Positions 42,397-51,832 are shown, counted from the stretch's first letter. The stretch is DNA of 64,000 nucleotides from Candidatus Avimonas narfae (GCA_904395335.1 CAJFNR010000017.1:1-64000); one strand, 5' to 3'. Numbers and translations are program-made. The notes: generated from the sequence alone by a model not told the origin.

Positions 42397-43539
42397 TTAT
42401 CCCCCGGTAAAGATCCGATGGATATCGCTGAAGGAGACCAAAAGCATCAGTCCCATCAGCAGCAGGAAGCCTGCCGCATGAATCCATCCCTCGTATTTGG
42501 CGGGAACCGGCTTGCGGAAAATACCTTCGATAATCAGGAAAATCAGCCTGCCGCCGTCCAGCGCCGGCAGAGGCAACAGGTTGAAGATCCCCACGTTGAC
42601 CGTGATCATGACCACCATAAGCAGCAGGGAATCCCACTGGATCTGAATGCCGCCGGTCTGGCCGGGATCGGTGGGGATAGCGGCATCCCCAATGGCGTCT
42701 ACCACACCAATGGGGCCCGACAGCTGATTCAGGCCGTATTTCCCTGTAATCAGATCCCCTAGGCTCCGCCAAATCATGACGCCCACGGAATACTCCATCT
42801 TACCCGCCTGCGCCAAAGTGGAAAGGACGGTCTTTTGGATACCGTACACCTTGAACTCATAGTTGAGATACCGGATGCCGGTCTCCTCGTCGATTACCAG
42901 AGGAAAGGTAACCCCTTCCAACTCCACCTTCTGTTCCTCACCGTCCACCTGCCGCTTGACTGTCAGGTCAAAAACGCCGTCCTCATCACTCTGCATCAGA
43001 CTGCTCAGATCGAAGTCGCTGACTACCCATTTGCCGTTGATGGCCACAATGGTGTCGTTCACGCGCAACCCTGTCTGGTAACTCTGAGCCGTTTCCGGCA
43101 GCTCGGCGATGGTAGTGCTGGAAAAGCGGGCGGAGGTCTCCCCTGCTTGCGGCTGCGTAAACACACCGTAATACACCACCAGCAGCACATACCCCAGCAC
43201 CAGATTCATCAGCGCCCCGGCAATGACGATCAGAATACGGCGCCAGACTTTTTTCTGTCCAAAAGCGCGCGGATCCGGGCTGTCGCTGTCCTCCCCCTCC
43301 ATGGCGCAGTAGCCGCCCACCGGCAGCGCTCTCAGGGAATACTTGGTTTCCTTTTTTCCAAAATGAAACAGCTGGGGCCCCATGCCGATGGCAAATTCGT
43401 TGACCTTAACCCCCATGAGCCGGGCCATGAAAAAGTGTCCCAGTTCATGGATAAATATAATCAATCCGAATACCAGAATGGCAATCAGGATTTTCAGCAC
43501 AGTCAGCAACACGTCTGTGATACCAATCACCTCATCCAA
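42397..43539 (-). CDS. rseP: Site-2 zinc metalloprotease RseP/RasP
   Basis: This intramembrane protease (family M50) cleaves anti-sigma factors and leftover signal peptides. The zinc motif IIFIHELGHFF lies in the first helix, PDZ-like sequence follows in the middle (about 140-240), and the second catalytic segment with LLPLPALDGGRL lies near residue 320. Four hydrophobic helices are present. The start is uncertain: a TTG at 43539 overlaps the dxr stop and a GTG at 43530 is also possible. An ECF sigma/anti-sigma pair is encoded 5 kb away, but no link is shown. Confidence 0.93.
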   Translation of the reverse strand: MDEVIGITDVLLTVLKILIAILVFGLIIFIHELGHFFMARLMGVKVNEFAIGMGPQLFHFGKKETKYSLRALPVGGYCAMEGEDSDSPDPRAFGQKKVWRRILIVIAGALMNLVLGYVLLVVYYGVFTQPQAGETSARFSSTTIAELPETAQSYQTGLRVNDTIVAINGKWVVSDFDLSSLMQSDEDGVFDLTVKRQVDGEEQKVELEGVTFPLVIDEETGIRYLNYEFKVYGIQKTVLSTLAQAGKMEYSVGVMIWRSLGDLITGKYGLNQLSGPIGVVDAIGDAAIPTDPGQTGGIQIQWDSLLLMVVMITVNVGIFNLLPLPALDGGRLIFLIIEGIFRKPVPAKYEGWIHAAGFLLLMGLMLLVSFSDIHRIFTGG

Positions 43540-44704
43540 TCAGCATTTCCCGCGTTCTGCGGCGGGTTTCACGATCCAGCTCCTCGATCTCCTCCACCGT
43601 CTCTCCCCCTCCGATGGGTGAACGCTCCAAGGCTGCACGCACCAGGCGGGAAATATCTAAAAATCCGATTTTACCCTTCAGGTACAGAGCCACCGCTTCC
43701 TCGTTGGCAGCGTTGACCATGACCGTGGCCGCTCCCCCGCGCATCACCGCCGCACGACACAGCGCAATCCCCTCAAACGTCTCCTCGTCCGGCGGGTAAA
43801 AAGTCAACTTTCCCCACTCTTCCAGCCGGAGCTGCCGTACAGGTGAGGGCACCCTGTCGGGATAGGTCAGAGCGTACTGAATGGGGATCCGCATATCGGG
43901 CACTCCCAGCTGCGCGATGACAGAATGATCCTCGTATTCCACCAACGAATGGACCACGCTTTCCCGGTGCACCACAATATCGATTTTGTCCGCCGGCATA
44001 TCGAAAAGCCAGCGCGCCTCGATCAGCTCTAGGCCCTTGTTGATCATGGTGGCGGAGTCAATGGTGATTTTAGCCCCCATGCTCCAATTGGGATGGCGAA
44101 GTGCATCGGACAGCGTGACCGCTGCCAGCTCTTCCCTCTTTTTACCGAAGAAGGGTCCGCCGGAGGCTGTCAAAATCAACCGGGAGGGCTTTTTCCCCGG
44201 AGGAGCCCCCTGAAGGCACTGAAAAATCGCCGAATGTTCGCTATCCACCGGCAGCAGACGCACGCCCCGGCCGGACAACTCCGCAACACGGCGAGTCACC
44301 AAACCGCCCCCGGCTACCAGCGTTTCCTTGTTGGCCAGGGCCACCTCGTTCCCGGCGGCAATGGCAGCCAGCGTGGGACGCAGCCCCACCATACCTACCA
44401 CCGCGTTGAGCACGGTGTCAGCATCCTCTGCCGCCGCCAACTCACAAAGCCCCTCCATCCCCGCCAGCACCCGCACCGGCAGGTCCCGAACACGTCCTCG
44501 GAGATCCTGCGCGGCGCTTTCCTCATACATGACAGCTACAGCGGGCCGATACCGGCGAATCTGTTCTTCCACCAAGCCGACCTGGCGGCAAGCTGCCAAG
44601 CCTACCACCTGGGCATGAATTTGGTCCGCCACCTGTAGCGCCTGGGTACCGATAGAACCGGTGGAACCCAGGATCACCAGACGTTTCTGACAAAAGTCTT
44701 CCAT
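43532..44704 (-). CDS. dxr: 1-deoxy-D-xylulose-5-phosphate reductoisomerase
   Basis: Dxr makes MEP from DXP with NADPH. The NADPH motif is LGSTGSIGTQAL, followed by NKETLVAGG, the metal-binding DSEHSAIFQC, and SGGPFFGKK with the catalytic region. The length is about 390 residues. The ATG at 44704 is chosen, but a TTG at 44710 is 6 nt from AGGAGG and could be the true start. It follows cdsA after about 10 nt. Confidence 0.95.
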   Translation of the reverse strand: MEDFCQKRLVILGSTGSIGTQALQVADQIHAQVVGLAACRQVGLVEEQIRRYRPAVAVMYEESAAQDLRGRVRDLPVRVLAGMEGLCELAAAEDADTVLNAVVGMVGLRPTLAAIAAGNEVALANKETLVAGGGLVTRRVAELSGRGVRLLPVDSEHSAIFQCLQGAPPGKKPSRLILTASGGPFFGKKREELAAVTLSDALRHPNWSMGAKITIDSATMINKGLELIEARWLFDMPADKIDIVVHRESVVHSLVEYEDHSVIAQLGVPDMRIPIQYALTYPDRVPSPVRQLRLEEWGKLTFYPPDEETFEGIALCRAAVMRGGAATVMVNAANEEAVALYLKGKIGFLDISRLVRAALERSPIGGGETVEEIEELDRETRRRTREMLIG

Positions 44705-44720
44705 CGCCAACCGATTCCTC

Positions 44721-45557
44721 CTAATACACCAACGGCCAGTAATGCACTATCATGAACAGCAGAGGCGCCGTCAGCATCAGGCTGTCGAAGCGGTCCATAA
44801 CCCCCCCATGCCCCGGCATAATGTGGCCAAAATCCTTCACTTGACATTGCCGCTTAATCAGTGAGGCCATCAGATCGCCCACCATGGAAAGCGGCGCCCC
44901 CACCAGGGCAAGGAGAGCAATCTGCCAGTAACAGACAGACGCCGAGTCTCCCAGCGCCAGGATTTGATACAAAAACGCCGCCAACAAAGCGGAAAGAATC
45001 GAAACCACGATTCCCCCGACAGCGCCTTCCACCGTCTTTTTAGGGCTGATTTTGGGACAAAGCTTATGCCTGCCGAAAAAGGTACCGACGAAATAGGCTC
45101 CCATGTCGCACATCCAGGGAATGATCAGCCCCAGAAACACATAGAACAGGCCATCGCTGTCGCTGCCTCTCAGACTGAAAGTCCTCAAATAGGACAGGCA
45201 GGAAAAGGCGATGGGAAACACCACCGAAACGAAAAAGACAAAGCCAATACGCTCCATGGTCAGCGTTTCATGGTATTTAATCTGTACAATGGATAGGAAC
45301 AGAATATACAGGAAAATCACTGCAATGGCAGGCATGGTCCCCGGCAGCAATGTAAAAAACGGCGTCAACATGGAAAAGACAACGGCAGACACCGTCAGGC
45401 CTCTGTGCCCGACAAAACGGGAAACGATCAAGACCTCATACATCGCCAGGCCGCACACACCGGACAGGGCAATGGTCAAAAAAATGGGCGGCAGGAGCAA
45501 CAAAACAACAAAGAGCAGGGCACCGCCGATCAAACCGGTCAGTATCCGCTTTTTCAT
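44721..45557 (-). CDS. cdsA: Phosphatidate cytidylyltransferase
   Basis: CdsA makes CDP-diacylglycerol from phosphatidate and CTP in the membrane. About seven hydrophobic helices are visible, and the C-terminal signature DFGHIMPGHGGVMDRFDSL is diagnostic. The 278-residue length is standard. It lies between uppS and dxr with short gaps. Confidence 0.95.
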   Translation of the reverse strand: MKKRILTGLIGGALLFVVLLLLPPIFLTIALSGVCGLAMYEVLIVSRFVGHRGLTVSAVVFSMLTPFFTLLPGTMPAIAVIFLYILFLSIVQIKYHETLTMERIGFVFFVSVVFPIAFSCLSYLRTFSLRGSDSDGLFYVFLGLIIPWMCDMGAYFVGTFFGRHKLCPKISPKKTVEGAVGGIVVSILSALLAAFLYQILALGDSASVCYWQIALLALVGAPLSMVGDLMASLIKRQCQVKDFGHIMPGHGGVMDRFDSLMLTAPLLFMIVHYWPLVY

Positions 45558-45560
45558 AGG

Positions 45561-46313
45561 TCAGATACCTCCAAATCGACGGTTGCGTTTCGCATATTCC
45601 TTCAGGGCGGCATCCAGCGCCTCCGTCGTGTAATCGGGCCATAAAACGTCCTGGAACACATATTCCGCATAGGCGGACTGCCAGATCATGAAGTTGGAAA
45701 GCCGGTATTCCCCGCTGGGCCTGAGAATCAGATCCGGATCAGGCTGCCCTGCCGTATACAAATAATCCGATACTCTGTCCTCCGTGATCTCGTCCGGGTT
45801 CAGGCGCCCCTGAGCCGCTTCGGATGCCATCCGGCGCATGGCGTGTACCAGTTCATGCCGTCCGCCGTAATTGACCGCAATGTTCAGGGTCATACCGTCC
45901 TTATGTGCCGTGGAGGCTTCCGCCTCCTCCATCAATTCCTGGATATCGGGAGCCAGCGGCCCACGGTCGCCTATGAAACGGGTGCGTATATTTTCTTTTT
46001 TGAAATCACGAAGCGATTCCTTGAGATAATCCCGCAGCAGGTTCATGATGGCGTCTACCTCTTCCTGAGGACGCGCCCAGTTTTCCGTAGAAAAGGCATA
46101 GACGGTCAAATATCCAATGCCCCTCTTTTCGCAATGCTTGACAATGGTACGGAAAACCTTGGCACCATAAGCATGCCCGGCCTGCCGCGGAAGATTCCTT
46201 TTTTTTGCCCATCGGCCGTTGCCGTCCATTATGATGCCGATATGACGCGGCAAAACCGACGGCGTCTCCGTCTGGAGGGACGCTGTTCGGCTCTTTTTCT
46301 TAAAAAGCGGCAC
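45561..46313 (-). CDS. uppS: Undecaprenyl diphosphate synthase
   Basis: This cis-prenyltransferase makes the C55 lipid carrier for cell-wall synthesis. The family motif HIGIIMDGNGRWAKKR carries the catalytic Asp, and later segments YGAKVFRTIVKHCE, AFSTENWARP and LILRPSGEYRLSNFM are typical. The basic N-terminal 25 residues are an extension. A hairpin between frr and uppS may reduce read-through from the upstream genes. Confidence 0.95.
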   Translation of the reverse strand: MPLFKKKSRTASLQTETPSVLPRHIGIIMDGNGRWAKKRNLPRQAGHAYGAKVFRTIVKHCEKRGIGYLTVYAFSTENWARPQEEVDAIMNLLRDYLKESLRDFKKENIRTRFIGDRGPLAPDIQELMEEAEASTAHKDGMTLNIAVNYGGRHELVHAMRRMASEAAQGRLNPDEITEDRVSDYLYTAGQPDPDLILRPSGEYRLSNFMIWQSAYAEYVFQDVLWPDYTTEALDAALKEYAKRNRRFGGI

Positions 46314-46356
46314 GCCGCTTCACCTCCACGCTCCCCTTCGGGGCAACAAAGGAAAA

Positions 46357-46374
46357 GGCGAACCGCGGTTCGCC
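46357..46374 (-). terminator. Intercistronic hairpin between frr and uppS
   Basis: GGCGAACC-GC-GGTTCGCC is a perfect stem followed on the minus strand by TTTTCCTTT. It may partly terminate transcription inside the cluster or mark an mRNA end. Confidence 0.55.
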
Positions 46375-46409
46375 CTCCCCGAAAAGAAAGCCCTTTTTCA
46401 CGGCTGCCT

Positions 46410-46964
46410 TTAAATCTCCATGATTTCCTTTTCCTTGGCCGCAGCGGTATCGTCGATTTCCTTACAGAATTTATCGGTGAGGTCCTGCATTTTCTTTTCG
46501 CCGTTTTTGAGATCGTCTTCCGTAATTTCGGAGGATTTCTTCTGCTCCTTGAGCTTTTCGATGGAATCGCGGCGAATAGAGCGGATGGCCACTTTGGCCT
46601 CCTCGGCATATTTGGATACCGTTTTCACCAATTCCTTGCGGCGCTCCTCCGTCAGCGGCGGGAAATTCAGGCGGATGCTGCTGCCGTCGTTCTGGGGATT
46701 CAAGCCGATGTCGGAAGCCTGAATGGCTTTTTCAATCTCCTTGAGGCTACTTTTGTCCCACGGCTGGATCAGAAGCGAACGGGCATCCGGCACAGACACA
46801 GCCGCCATCTGCCCAATCGGCGTAGGTACCCCGTAATAATCCACCGCAATTTTATCCAAAACCGCCGGATTGGCGCGTCCGGCGCGAATGCCGGCATACT
46901 CGTGGAGCAGCGACTCCACCGTCTTGGTCATTTTGTCCGTAGCGCGGTCAAATACCTCTTTCAT
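46410..46964 (-). CDS. frr: Ribosome recycling factor
   Basis: RRF splits post-termination ribosomes with EF-G. The 184-residue protein shows the family layout: a helical N terminus with LLHEYAGIRAGRANPAVLDKI (here cited in part, RAGRANP), the beta domain with YYGVPTPIGQMA, and C-terminal helices with DLKNGEKKMQDLTDK. It follows pyrH by 33 nt. Confidence 0.96.
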   Translation of the reverse strand: MKEVFDRATDKMTKTVESLLHEYAGIRAGRANPAVLDKIAVDYYGVPTPIGQMAAVSVPDARSLLIQPWDKSSLKEIEKAIQASDIGLNPQNDGSSIRLNFPPLTEERRKELVKTVSKYAEEAKVAIRSIRRDSIEKLKEQKKSSEITEDDLKNGEKKMQDLTDKFCKEIDDTAAAKEKEIMEI

Positions 46965-46997
46965 ATCGCATTCCAGCCTTTCTTATTATTGAATTGG

Positions 46998-47702
46998 TCA
47001 GCGCACAATGGTCCCGATATCCTCGCCGTTCACCGCCCGCAGAATGTTTTCCGGATCCTCTAGATTGAACACCATGATGGGAATTTGGTTGTCGCGGCAC
47101 ATGGTAGCGGCGGTGAAATCCATCACCTGAAGATTGCGGTTGAGCACATCCATATAGGTCAGCTCGTGGAACCGGACCGCCTGAGGATCCTTTTTGGGAT
47201 CGCGGTCATAGATGCCGTCCACCATACTAGCCTTCAGGATAATATCCGCCTCGATCTCCGCTGCGCGGAGAGCAGCAGCGGTATCGGTGGAAAAGAAGGG
47301 GCTTCCTGTTCCGCAAGCAAAAATCACCACACGTCCCTTTTCCAAATGGCGCACCGCACGGTTGCGTATATAGGGCTCAGCGATTTCATTCATGGCGATG
47401 GCCGTCTGGACACGGACATCACAGCCCAGCTGCTCCAGCGCATCGGCCAGCCCCAAAGCGTTGATGGCCGTAGCCAGCATACCCATATGGTCGGCACGGG
47501 TGCGATCCATCTTTCCGCTGGAACGACCGCGCCAGAAGTTTCCTCCGCCGACGACAATGCCGACCTGCACACCCGCTTCGGCACAGCGCTTCACCGCCTG
47601 ACAGATGGTCAGCACCGTATCAAAGTCCAGCCCGCTGCCTGCTTTACCGGCCAAGGCTTCCCCACTGAGCTTAAGCAAAATCCGCTTATACTTCGGCTGC
47701 AT
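46998..47702 (-). CDS. pyrH: UMP kinase
   Basis: PyrH phosphorylates UMP to UDP in pyrimidine synthesis. The amino-acid-kinase fold is shown by [20 protein letters not shown], and the later [13 protein letters not shown] and [13 protein letters not shown]. The 234-residue length is typical. It has its own promoter because the usual upstream partner, tsf, is separated by a 2.3-kb segment. Confidence 0.96.
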   Translation of the reverse strand: MQPKYKRILLKLSGEALAGKAGSGLDFDTVLTICQAVKRCAEAGVQVGIVVGGGNFWRGRSSGKMDRTRADHMGMLATAINALGLADALEQLGCDVRVQTAIAMNEIAEPYIRNRAVRHLEKGRVVIFACGTGSPFFSTDTAAALRAAEIEADIILKASMVDGIYDRDPKKDPQAVRFHELTYMDVLNRNLQVMDFTAATMCRDNQIPIMVFNLEDPENILRAVNGEDIGTIVR

Positions 47703-47759
47703 CCATTCTCACATCCATTTCCGCAGGCAGACCCTCTACCTGCCAATCTGTTCCAACTC

Positions 47760-47788
47760 ATTTTACTATAGAAGCCACCGCCTGTAAA
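47760..47788 (-). promoter_or_regulatory. Promoter of pyrH-frr
   Basis: On the minus strand, TTTACA (47783-47788), 17 bp and TAAAAT (47760-47765) lie about 50 nt upstream of pyrH. Confidence 0.7.
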
Positions 47789-48111
47789 GCCGTAATCCTC
47801 GAATTCACAGGAAATTTTCAATTAAAGCTACAAATATCGCAGGTGAATGAAATGTGTTGCGAACTTCTATCCGTTTCTTCTATAAAGATGCTCTTCCTAT
47901 GACTGATAGAACCGAGAGCCATTCCCCATTCTAAGAAATATCCTCATATGATGAAGAAACTATGTTATAGACTCACACTGAATTACTTGTCCCAAAATTG
48001 AGACACTGTACTTCCGTTGTCCTATCTTCACTCTCCTTCCTGTCATTGTTTAACACAATCGAGCAAAATCCATACAAAAAGTGGTGCAAAAAACTTGGCT
48101 TGAAGTTATAG
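47789..48111. other. Gene-free AT-rich stretch with a palindrome
   Basis: No gene is visible. The near-perfect 18-bp palindrome TGTCCCAAAATTGAGACA (47988-48005) and a smaller ATTGT/ACAAT repeat near 48040 are the only structures noted. Together with the sequence at 48112-48250 they fill the gap between pyrH and the ECF sigma gene. Confidence 0.5.
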
Positions 48112-48250
48112 TATAATGTGCCAAAGGCCTTTATATTTGATGGCAAAGTATGTGGGAAGTCCCTGTGCCTGGAGGAATTGGCTGCCAGTGGGAGTGGCCT
48201 CCTGCCGCTTCGCGGCCCGCCAATCCTCCCTATACGCCCATGGCATAATT
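48112..48250 (+). ncRNA. Candidate structured RNA between pyrH and the ECF sigma gene
   Basis: TATAAT (48112-48117) stands after a weak -35 region, so transcription would start near 48124. The following 120 nt contain an 11-bp helix with one bulge (GGAGGA-ATTGGC with GCCAAT-CCTCC, 48173-48226), an inner GCCGC-TTC-GCGGC hairpin, and an upstream GGGAAGTCCC element. There is no open frame of note. It could be a leader of the ECF operon, a separate sRNA or a relic repeat. Confidence 0.4.
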
Positions 48251-48333
48251 TCTAAAAAATTTTCTGTTCCTTGTAGTTCCTTCCACTAAAAACGTAGTAT
48301 ATAGGTGAAGCCGGAAAAGAGGCGGTGCGGATC

Positions 48334-48891
48334 ATGGAGGATGAAAAAATCATTGAATTGTTTTTCAATCGTTCAGAACAAGCAATACAAGAGCTGGATA
48401 TGAAATACGGCAAGATTTGTCATGAGCTCTCCTACAACATTGTGAATGACAGGCAGGATGCTGGAGAGTGTGTCAATGATGCCTACTTGGGGATGTGGAA
48501 CGCCATCCCACCGGCGATGCCTAACCCATTGCTAGCTTACCTTTGTAAAATTGTTCGGAACATTTCGCTAAAAACCTATTACAAAAAAAGAGCTGCCAAG
48601 CGAAACAGCCTTCATGAAGTAGCCATGCGTGAAATTGAAAGCTGTCTATCCGATCAGAACACAGCGGAAACAGAAATGGATGCCAGAGAGCTGGCCCATA
48701 TCATTGAAGGCTTTTTGGATACACTGGCCACCGAAAACCGCGTTATTTTCATGCGCCGTTATTGGTTTGCCGACAGCTATAAAGACATCGCTGCGCGCGT
48801 GGGACTAACCGAAAAAAGCGTATCTGTCCGGCTTACCCGTATCCGTCATAAAATGAAGCAATATTTGATGGAAAGAGAGGTGCTTGTATGA
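48334..48891 (+). CDS. ECF-type RNA polymerase sigma factor
   Basis: The protein has the two ECF domains. Region 2 contains DRQDAGECVNDAYLGMWNA, and region 4 contains IFMRRYWFADSYKDIAARVG followed by SVSVRLTRIRHKM. The 185-residue length is normal. The ATG at 48334 is preferred over a GTG at 48325, which overlaps the ribosome site. Its stop overlaps the next start by 4 nt (ATGA), giving coupled expression with a probable anti-sigma factor. Both genes are AT-richer than the surrounding housekeeping cluster and run in the opposite direction. Confidence 0.88.
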   Translation: MEDEKIIELFFNRSEQAIQELDMKYGKICHELSYNIVNDRQDAGECVNDAYLGMWNAIPPAMPNPLLAYLCKIVRNISLKTYYKKRAAKRNSLHEVAMREIESCLSDQNTAETEMDARELAHIIEGFLDTLATENRVIFMRRYWFADSYKDIAARVGLTEKSVSVRLTRIRHKMKQYLMEREVLV

Positions 48892-49826
48892 ACACGAAGT
48901 TATTTTCTGATGCCATGAGCGAGATAGAAGACAGATATATCCATGAAGCCCTCCAGTATAAAAACAAAAGAAAAAAGTCGGGATGGATAAAATGGAGTGT
49001 GGCAGCTGCTTGCCTATGCATTGTTGCGGCTGGTACTTTTATCTGGAAGCAATTTGCAACTCCCCTCGCAAAGGACAAGAACACCATCATAGGAAATGAA
49101 GAGATTACGATTAAAGAAGATGGTATAACCATACCGTTACCGGAGCTCTCTCTGTCGTCAGACCTCCATACGGATATGCTTGGATTCTTTATATATCAAG
49201 GACGGGTGTACATGCAGTATGAGTGGTTAGAAGACAACGGAGCCATCGCCGGAGAACCCCTTGGAACAGCGACGGGGCTTATCGATGAATGGACCCCAAA
49301 AGATGGCTATGTTGAGTTAGCGGGCAGCGTCAGCGGCGAGTTCTATACAGTCAACGGTTTTGATCCGTCGTTTATGCTGTGTATGAAACACGACGACGGA
49401 CGAATATCTACCTATATTTGCAATAGTGGCATAACATTGAAATATGGTTCTGACCTGTATGAGGACAGACTGCACCTCTCCAAGAACAATATCTCAGCAG
49501 AATACGAAAGTCGAGAATCATGGTACTATTCGCGGGAAGAGATTCATGCGTTAAGCTCAGCCGACGGGACAGAAGCGTTAAACAATTTTATCCGCGAATT
49601 GAACGCTGCGGAATTTATACCTTTCAGCAGCATTCCACTTGACGAAGGGGAAACCTCCCCCCATGACAAGGAAATATACCATTTATATCTCAAAATGCAA
49701 AGCGGTATAACGGTAGAACTCCGCTTGTTTCAGGGAGGATATGTTATCTTTCAGGGAATTCCTGAGGTGTGTGTACAAATACCTCCATATGAATTCAACC
49801 CGTTGATCGACCTGTTTGAAAACTAA
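48888..49826 (+). CDS. Probable membrane-anchored anti-sigma factor
   Basis: The short cytoplasmic N terminus (about 35 residues, with DAMSEIEDRYIHEA) is typical of proteins paired with ECF sigma factors in Clostridia. One transmembrane helix (WSVAAACLCIVAAGTFIW) follows, then an extracytoplasmic domain of about 260 residues of unknown fold. It overlaps the sigma gene by 4 nt. By context it should hold the sigma factor inactive and respond to an outside signal. No zinc-binding HxxxCxxC motif is seen, so it is not a classic ZAS anti-sigma. Confidence 0.72.
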   Translation: MNTKLFSDAMSEIEDRYIHEALQYKNKRKKSGWIKWSVAAACLCIVAAGTFIWKQFATPLAKDKNTIIGNEEITIKEDGITIPLPELSLSSDLHTDMLGFFIYQGRVYMQYEWLEDNGAIAGEPLGTATGLIDEWTPKDGYVELAGSVSGEFYTVNGFDPSFMLCMKHDDGRISTYICNSGITLKYGSDLYEDRLHLSKNNISAEYESRESWYYSREEIHALSSADGTEALNNFIRELNAAEFIPFSSIPLDEGETSPHDKEIYHLYLKMQSGITVELRLFQGGYVIFQGIPEVCVQIPPYEFNPLIDLFEN

Positions 49827-49848
49827 AGGATCTGTAAGCCATTTCAAA

Positions 49849-49876
49849 GCCCGATCGATTTTTCAATCGATCGGGC
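49849..49876 (+). terminator. Terminator of the ECF sigma/anti-sigma operon
   Basis: GCCCGATCGATT (49849-49860) pairs perfectly with AATCGATCGGGC (49865-49876), followed by CCTTTTC. Confidence 0.8.
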
Positions 49877-49901
49877 CCTTTTCATAGCGAAAGCACTATA
49901 T

Positions 49902-49937
49902 GAAAAAGCGAGTCTCGGAATACTCCGAAACCCGCTT
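49902..49937 (-). terminator. Terminator of rpsB-tsf
   Basis: On the minus strand, AAAAAGCGGGTTTCGGA pairs with TCCGAGACTCGCTTTTT (one mismatch region) and is followed by CATATAG. It closes the rpsB-tsf transcript before the inserted segment. Confidence 0.8.
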
Positions 49938-49990
49938 TTTGTAAGTTATATTCTGGGATGACACATCCTACATCCTATGCCACACAAAGG

Positions 49991-50920
49991 TTACTTCATC
50001 ATGCTGGCAACTTCTTCGGCAAAGTTGTCCTCACGCTTCTGAAGGCCCTCGCCCTTTTCAAAGCGGACATATTCCACAACCTTCATCGTGCCGCCAGCCT
50101 TCTTGGCCATCTCCGCGACGTACTGCTCCACCGTCTGATCGCCGTTCTTCACATAGGCCTGCTGCATCAGGCAGTTGTTCTCATAGAACTTGCCCATACG
50201 GCCCTCCACCATCTTATGAATAATGGCTTCCGGCTTGCTGGCGTTTTTCGGATCATTTTTGATCTGCGCGATGAGGATTTCCTTTTCCTTTTCCATCGCG
50301 TCCGCCGGAACAACGCCCTTGTCCAGATACGCTGCATTAAGAGCAGCAATCTGCATGGCGACGTCCTTGCCGCATTCCTTGAGTTCCTCGGAACCAGCCG
50401 CTTTGTCATCCGCCTCAAAACGAACCAGCACGCCGATGCGTCCGCCGCCGTGCACATAAGCGACACAATCGCCCTCATACCGCACAAACCGGCGGATGCT
50501 GATGTTTTCGCCGATCACCAGGATCTTATCGCGCAGCGCATCGGCCACGGACATGGTGTCACTAAAAGGCAGGGCCAGAAGCGCCTCCACATCGGAGGGA
50601 TTCTTTTCAATAATAACGGAAGCCACGTCCTTGACGAACTGCTGGAAATCCGCGTTCTTCGCCACGAAATCCGTCTCCGCATTCACTTCCACAACCACGC
50701 CGACCTTTTTCGCCTCGTCAACAGTGGCATAGACCATGCCTTCCGCCGCGATACGGCCGGATTTCTTGGCAGCAGCGGCCAAGCCCTTCTCACGCAGGAT
50801 ATCGATCGCTTTATCCATATCGCCGCCGGATTCGGTCAGGGCCTTTTTGCAGTCCATCATACCGACGCCGGTTCTCTCACGCAGAGTTTTGACGTCCTGT
50901 GCGGTAAATGCCATTTCCAT
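49991..50920 (-). CDS. tsf: Translation elongation factor Ts
   Basis: EF-Ts recycles EF-Tu-GDP. The N terminus has the UBA-like segment and the conserved TGVGMMDCKKAL motif, and the core contains YVHGGGRIGVLV and later ALLALPFSDT. The first ATG (50920) is 6 nt from AAAGG; the next Met (50914) is also possible. The 309-residue length is normal for Firmicutes. It follows rpsB after about 40 nt. Confidence 0.96.
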   Translation of the reverse strand: MEMAFTAQDVKTLRERTGVGMMDCKKALTESGGDMDKAIDILREKGLAAAAKKSGRIAAEGMVYATVDEAKKVGVVVEVNAETDFVAKNADFQQFVKDVASVIIEKNPSDVEALLALPFSDTMSVADALRDKILVIGENISIRRFVRYEGDCVAYVHGGGRIGVLVRFEADDKAAGSEELKECGKDVAMQIAALNAAYLDKGVVPADAMEKEKEILIAQIKNDPKNASKPEAIIHKMVEGRMGKFYENNCLMQQAYVKNGDQTVEQYVAEMAKKAGGTMKVVEYVRFEKGEGLQKREDNFAEEVASMMK

Positions 50921-50962
50921 TCCACGCCTTTCTTCTACTATCTTTCAGAAGGATCGGAATGC

Positions 50963-51709
50963 TTATTCCTTATCCTCGTTCTCCTCGTCCGCATCCTTAT
51001 CCGCCTCTTCTTCCGCGGCGTTTTCCTCGCCCTGACGGCCTTCGATAATGGCATTGGCCATGGTGGAGGCAATCAGCTTCACTGCACGGATAGCGTCGTC
51101 ATTGCCGGGAATGACATAATCCACTTCATCGGGATCGCAGTTGGTGTCCACAATAGCCACAATCGGAATCCCCAGCTTGCGGGCTTCCGCCACCGCGATC
51201 TTTTCCTTGCGGGGGTCAACGATAAAGAGGGCTCCGGGGAGCTTTTCCATATCCTTGATACCACCGAGGAATTTCTCCAGCTTCTCAATCTCATGACGGA
51301 GCTTGATAACTTCCTTCTTAGGCAGCAGATCAAAGGTGCCGTCCTCTTCCATCTTTTTGAGCTGGGTCAGGCGGGCGATACGGCCGCGGATCGTGTTGAA
51401 GTTGGTCATCATGCCGCCCAGCCAGCGGGCGTTGACATAATGGGCGCCGGCGCGGGTCGCTTCTTCCCTGATGGAATCCTGGGCCTGTTTCTTGGTGCCG
51501 ACAAACAGCACACTCTTGCCTTCCGCAGACAGGTCACGCACAAACATGTACGCCTCCTCCAGCTTGCGGACGGTCTTCTGCAGATCAATGATATAAATAC
51601 CATTGCGCTCCGTGAAAATATACGGGGCCATTTTGGGGTTCCAGCGGCGGGTCTGATGTCCGAAATGGACGCCAGCTTCCAGCAGCTGCTTCATGGATAC
51701 GACTGCCAT
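50963..51709 (-). CDS. rpsB: 30S ribosomal protein S2
   Basis: S2 begins with the usual [22 protein letters not shown] region (only part cited: [16 protein letters not shown]) and contains the coiled-coil insertion and [12 protein letters not shown]. The C-terminal 20 residues are an acidic tail of Glu and Asp, which is common in Clostridia. The ATG at 51709 is 9 nt from AGGAGG. A structured leader and a promoter lie upstream. Confidence 0.97.
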   Translation of the reverse strand: MAVVSMKQLLEAGVHFGHQTRRWNPKMAPYIFTERNGIYIIDLQKTVRKLEEAYMFVRDLSAEGKSVLFVGTKKQAQDSIREEATRAGAHYVNARWLGGMMTNFNTIRGRIARLTQLKKMEEDGTFDLLPKKEVIKLRHEIEKLEKFLGGIKDMEKLPGALFIVDPRKEKIAVAEARKLGIPIVAIVDTNCDPDEVDYVIPGNDDAIRAVKLIASTMANAIIEGRQGEENAAEEEADKDADEENEDKE

Positions 51710-51736
51710 TTGCTTTTTCCTCCTTGGTTTACCCTC

Positions 51737-51811
51737 CGCAGATGCACACCGGCGGCAACTGTTACAAAACAGCACCCACCGCCGCGACGCCGGAAGGCCG
51801 GCACATCTGCG
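51737..51811 (-). promoter_or_regulatory. rpsB leader with a multi-arm structure
   Basis: CGCAGATG and CATCTGCG at the two ends (complement of 51804-51811 and 51737-51744) form an 8-bp closing helix. Inside are GCCGG/CCGGC and CTGTT/AACAG hairpins. A folded leader before rpsB is often an S2-binding autoregulatory site; that role is inferred. Confidence 0.6.
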
Positions 51812-51832
51812 TGTGTAATTTATTGCCGATAT

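Noticed and set aside
47988..48005. Palindrome TGTCCCAAAATTGAGACA considered as an IS end
   Set aside because: There is only one copy and no transposase nearby, so it is listed only as a palindrome.
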